Source of the DNA: Ilex aquifolium
Lineage: Eukaryota > Streptophyta > Magnoliopsida > Aquifoliales > Aquifoliaceae
Reading direction: 5' to 3'
Assembly: GCA_951799425.1 (NCBI GenBank)
Contig: OX637393.1
Location: 39,567,744 to 39,631,743, forward strand
Length of the DNA stretch: 64,000 bases
Below are positions 59,328-64,000 of the stretch, in pieces. The notes under the pieces were generated by a model. The model did not search any database and was not told the origin of the DNA. It worked only from the letters and a program-made list of their open reading frames with translations. Position 1 is the first letter of the stretch. Each line of letters opens with the position of its first letter. The translations under genes were made by a program, and so were the position numbers.

Positions 59328-62300
59328 ATGGCGGGAAACGATTGGATAAACAGTTACCTGGAGGCGATACTGAACGTGGGGCCAGCGATCGACGATGCCG
59401 GTAAGAAGTCGTCTCTGTTGCTTAGAGAGAGAGGCAAGTTCAGTCCCACTCGCTACTTCGTCGAAGAAGTCATCACCGGTTTCGATGAGACTGATCTATA
59501 TAAATCATGGGTTCGAGTAAGTTTTATCTCTCTCTCTCTCTATATATATATATATAGACACACACACACACATATATCTGATGTTGTTTCTCTGTCTCTC
59601 TGAAATTATGGCTAGGCTCAAGCGACTCGGAGTCCTCGAGAGAGGAATACGAGATTGGAGAATATGTGTTGGCGGATTTGGAATCTGGCTCGCCAGAAAA
59701 AGCAGGTTTATATTTCATTTCTTCTTTTTCTTGTAAATTTGCATTTCAATTCCATTTGCGTGTATGTATAAATGGAGTCTTACTGTAGTTGTTAGATTTT
59801 ATTTCGAATTGATAACTGAACTACTTACTGAAAATTAAAGGGTGAGTCAGACGCTTAATGCTAAAATTTTAGCCGTAAAGTATTGAAATTGCAGTGGGAG
59901 TGAGTGGAGGAATGTTGTGATGTGAGAATTAGAAATCGATTGATTTTGGGGTTTGAATATTGTTAGCTAATAATCCGTTTAAACAGAAGCGTGGTGAACT
60001 AATATTCAATGGCCCAGGATCTAAGGGAAGGTGCAAACCCACCAGCTTGTGTGAGGTTCTTGGTTTAATATCCTGACTGGTTCCCTATTGCTGCGCTACT
60101 GGCGCTTACTCAGACTATGCTTTGGCCGGCGGTGGGCCCCTAATACGATGGTTTAGGCTGTCGGGTCACAGGCAGGGTCACCAGTCACCACTGCTTCCCT
60201 TGTACCCCTTTTGCACAGGAGAAAATTGAGGCCTCTAGTTCACCCATTGAGTTATTCTCTGGATTTTGGAAAAAAGTTTTGTTTTATGCTTGGTTTTGTA
60301 CACTCTCGCTGAGGTTCTTACAAGAAGCATAATCTGTTTAAATTTGCCTCACCATGGATTTAAGGTTATTAATGCATATCTGAATATTTTAAATGTTCCT
60401 AGTCGAAGTTGAATTCAGGTCTTCATGCTCCACATTTGGTTTCTTGCACTTCACATTGTGTATGCAAAAAATATACATTATGTCTGCATATTGGAAGAGC
60501 AAGGTATGCTCCAAAAGCTGAGGAAATGATTACTCATGTCCTAATTGTTATTTCGTGTGTTTGTTATGCCTTCACTTTCTCTTAGACTTGGGGTTGGTGA
60601 AGCTACTTTAGCTATTTTTGAACCTGGTAGTTTTTTATGCATCCAAGCTATTGAATTTTAACTGTTGATGTAGCTTGAGGGAGAGCAAGCTCAGAGGATG
60701 GCCAAACGTCGTCAAGAACGTGAGAGAGGGCGCAGGGAAGCGGTTGCTGATATGTCAGAAGACTTGTCAGAGGGGGAGAAGGACATTTCAGCTCATGGTG
60801 AGAGCAATAGAGGCCGATTGCCCCGAATCAGTTCTGTTGATACGATGGAGGCCTGGGTTAGTCAACAGAAGGGGAAAAAGTTGTATATTGTATTAATTAG
60901 GTATGCTGAGCTTACTTTAACTTCTTATTGTTGTTTTCCTTTTGGTATGAAACTTAGTATCGAATAGGATTCTGGAAAGATTATCTGGCTTTGTGGCACT
61001 AAATTTCAATCGGGATACGTTTATAAGCTCATACTTTAACATGTGATTGAAACACTCATAACCATGGTATGGATTCAAATGTGAGTAGCGGCAGAAGGAA
61101 AGCTTTTATGGAATTTTTCTTCGGCAATTATCTTTTTAGGATTTGGGACACACCTTGCAGTAATCTTCTTTTGTATTTGCTATTATTTTGTAAAGATTAT
61201 GGTCCCTTTGGTGTGCAGGACAGTAGTCACTTATTCCTAATAAATATAATTGCTGCAGTCTTCATGGTTTAATACGGGGTGAGAATATGGAGCTGGGTCG
61301 TGATTCCGATACTGGTGGCCAGGTAGATATACTAATAAGAGTTTTTCTATTTGATGTTGCCTGCTTGATGTCCCTGATGTGTCACTCTCCTCCTTACAGA
61401 TTTGCTAATACTGCCATTTTTATAGTTTGACATCCTGTGCACTTGCTTATGGAAAATGCCGAATTATCTTCACTCCAACTTGCGTGTGGAGAATGCTGGA
61501 TAATTTGTTTTATCCTTGTTTTCCTTTTCCTTTAGGTGAAGTATGTCGTGGAACTTGCAAGGGCTTTAGGCTCAATGCCGGGTGTTTATCGGGTTGATTT
61601 GCTGACTAGACAAGTAGCATCTCCAGATGTAGATTGGAGTTATGGTGAGCCCACGGAGATGCTTCCTCCGCGAAACTCGGAAGGTTCGATGAGTGAGATG
61701 GGGGAGAGTAGTGGCTCATATATCATTCGTATTCCGTTTGGTCCAAAAGATAAGTATATACCGAAAGAACTTCTGTGGCCTTACATCCCTGAATTTGTTG
61801 ATGGTGCACTTAACCACATAATACAGATGTCCAAAGTTCTTGGCGAGCAAATTGGCGGGGGACATCCAGTCTGGCCTGTTGCAGTCCATGGACATTATGC
61901 AGATGCAGGTGACTCTGCTGCTCTTCTATCTGGCGCCCTGAACGTGCCCATGCTTTTTACCGGCCACTCACTCGGTCGAGATAAGTTGGAACAACTTTTG
62001 AGACAAGGCCGACTATCGAAGGATGAAATAAATTCCACATACAAGATAATGCGGAGGATCGAAGCGGAGGAGACATCGCTTGATGCGTCTGAAATAGTCA
62101 TCACTAGCACCAGACAGGAAATAGAGGAGCAATGGCGTCTGTATGATGGTTTTGATCCGATACTAGAACGTAAACTACGAGCTAGGATTAAGCGTAATGT
62201 GAGCTGTTATGGGAGGTTCATGCCTCGCATGGCTGTAAGTACTCGGACATTGTTCTCAAGATTTATGGAATTCTCGGTTGCTTTGTTATAAAATTTATTG

Positions 62301-64000
62301 TTTGGCGGTTGATATTTATGAACCTCAATGGAATTTTGTGATTTTTTTGCTTGCTTACCTGAGCTCAGCGTCCTGAGTTAGGAAGCGGGGGTAGCTGTAG
62401 CTGGAGTCTAGTTTGTTCGATTTAATTGGCATTGGCGAGGCTAGGTTTTAGTGTCATGAAATTGTTGCTCAAATAAGAAATACTATGCATTGTCATTAGA
62501 ATTTTGTGGAAAATACGATGTAAAGTGTCCTTGTTCAACTTAATAGGAGTTCTCCAGCTTGGAGTTTTTGAAACAAAGCTAACTGCTACAAAACGAATTG
62601 CATGTTTTGGTATGTTTTACTCCCATTTGGTGAAGAGAACTTCGAACAGTAGTGAATTTTGTTTTTTTGCATTGTGAAAGAGCCTAGTTGCACCATGTAT
62701 TTGGTTGCTTGAGCTCGGCTTCGAATTTTTAATAAGCTTTGAATGAAGCTCAGGAACTTGAGTGAGCTTCTAATCTATCCAAACCCGAGCCGAGCCCGGG
62801 TGTAGCTTGGTTTCTAACAAAATATAAGATGCTTACTAGCTTATGGAGTTGAGCTCAATAAGTTAATTAACTTTAATTTATGCTCAGGCTTGGCTTGTTT
62901 TTATAATGAGTTTACTTTGAGGGAGGTTTTGATCGAGTAAGTCATGAGTCAAGCTCGAGTAGCTTGATTAGTTTTGATCATGTGCATCAAAATATATTGT
63001 TAGAATGCTGAGGTCTCCATTGTTTTTCTTGCATTTTGAGAATTTGAACCGATCTTGGACTCGGAAAGAATTTGGCCAGTTGAACCTGATTTTATTTGTT
63101 TGTATGATTAGCTGAGTGAAATCTGAGTTGATGATGAAACCCCTGTTGTTTGGGTTGGTCTTACAACCACTATGATTTAATGCTTGTCAGTTTCTACAAA
63201 TCACATGAGATCCCTGTCCTGTTACTTATGCATGTGAATATCTTCCAAGTTTGCAAAACACTTTATGCAACTTTACCACTTCCTGCAGGTAATTCCCCCT
63301 GGGATGGAGTTCCATCATATTGTTCCACATGATGGTGATATGGACGGCGAAATAGAGGGAAATGAAGATCATCCTACTTCTCCAGACCCACCTATTTGGA
63401 CCGAGGTTACTGTTATTTTGTACTTAATTTTGAAATGCATGAGACGAATTGCCAATTTCTGATGTCAGTCCTCTCAAATTCCTCTGGAATATATTATCCT
63501 GGAAATATTTTCATTCTTCCTTCAGTTCTGAAACTATGCGAGTTTCTAACTTGGTTTATGCAGATTATGCGCTTCTTTTCCAATCCACGGAAGCCTATGA
63601 TACTTGCCCTTGCTAGGCCTGACCCTAAAAAGAATCTTACAACCTTGGTAAAAGCATTTGGGGAATGTCCTCCATTAAGAGAGCTTGCTAATCTCGTATG
63701 TTTGAAGTTTGAAACATCTGTTTTTTGGTAAATTACCTTCTTAAAGTGAATAGCTGAATTGACTTCCTAATTGTGGCACTTCTTTGCTCTCTATTTTTCA
63801 GACATTAATAATGGGTAACCGAGATAACATTGAGGAAATGTCAGGCACAAATGCTTCTGTTCTTCTTTCGATACTTAAGCTTATTGACAAGTATGATCTC
63901 TATGGTCAAGTGGCGTACCCTAAACACCACAAACAGTCTGATGTCCCTGATATTTATCGTTTAGCAGCAAAGACAAAGGTACCCTTTTAGTATAAACATA
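59328..64000 (+). CDS. SPS1: Sucrose-phosphate synthase, first 8 exons, cut by window end
   Basis: Predicted exons 59328-59516, 59616-59705, 60674-60900, 61259-61322, 61536-62234, 63289-63405, 63564-63695 and 63802-63978; all GT-AG and in phase, 565 codons. The family is about 1050 residues, so nearly half lies beyond the window. The enzyme makes sucrose-6-phosphate from UDP-glucose and fructose-6-phosphate in the cytosol. Seen: the N-terminus [15 protein letters not shown] typical of family [27 protein letters not shown] across exons 1-2, [11 protein letters not shown] with Ser147 at the light-regulated phosphosite (spinach Ser158), and [32 protein letters not shown] and [21 protein letters not shown] of the glycosyltransferase fold. 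[10 protein letters not shown] lies where a 14-3-3 site is reported in spinach; one Ser there seems to be Ala. The member number SPS1 is less sure than the family. Confidence 0.93.
60005..60235 (+). repeat. Possible SINE-like fragment in SPS intron 2
   Basis: Contains ACCCACCAGCTTGTGTGAGG followed by the B-box-like GGTTTAATATCC, spaced as in tRNA-derived SINEs, in a GC-richer island within an AT-rich intron. No poly(A) end or target duplication was resolved. Confidence 0.25.

Overview
This window is nuclear DNA of a flowering plant, most likely a eudicot; the species cannot be named from sequence alone. The evidence is three split genes with GT-AG introns that encode recognisable plant proteins, AT-rich intergenic DNA dense in small DNA transposons, and two full-length Ty3/gypsy LTR retrotransposons. 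No prokaryotic, organellar or CRISPR signal was seen.

Host genes. (1) Positions 7116-15983 (+): a CLC-type anion transporter, seven exons, 775 residues, most like the CLC-c/CLC-g branch, with the gating glutamate replaced by alanine. (2) Positions 17258-24133 (-): a CRCK3-like receptor-like kinase, seven exons, 536 residues, convergent with the CLC gene; its linker carries a coding minisatellite rich in Ser-Pro sites. (3) Positions 59328 to beyond 64000 (+): the first eight exons (565 codons) of a sucrose-phosphate synthase; the gene is cut by the window edge. The three genes act separately: vacuolar anion transport, immune or MAP-kinase signalling, and sucrose synthesis.

Mobile DNA. Between genes 2 and 3 lie two elements of the Tat lineage of Ty3/gypsy. 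Element 1 (25520-36468, minus strand, TSD AGTAT) has an uninterrupted 1892-codon gag-pol, but its integrase lacks the first catalytic Asp. Element 2 (43406-56105, plus strand) is older by LTR divergence and its gag-pol is broken by four TAG stops, a frameshift and a gag deletion. It sits inside a hAT-like MITE, which sits inside a Tourist-like MITE, with target duplications visible at each level (one base off for the two inner ones). Both retrotransposons carry, between pol and the 3' LTR, an intron-containing gene on the opposite strand (aORF). It has a transposase_28-like domain, a Pro/Ser-rich linker, a coiled coil and a shared C-terminal motif. In both, short tandem arrays fill the gap where pol and aORF converge.

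Other repeats: a 1.48-kb foldback Mutator-like MITE with 9-bp TSD (483-1960), a hAT-like MITE (2178-2647), a tRNA-derived SINE (38054-38377), two related small MITEs (57368-57539, 57854-58001), a foldback element (42171-42384), several tandem duplications, and two G runs longer than 20. The remaining intergenic DNA (2656-7115, 36474-42968, 56848-59327) shows no gene I can support.
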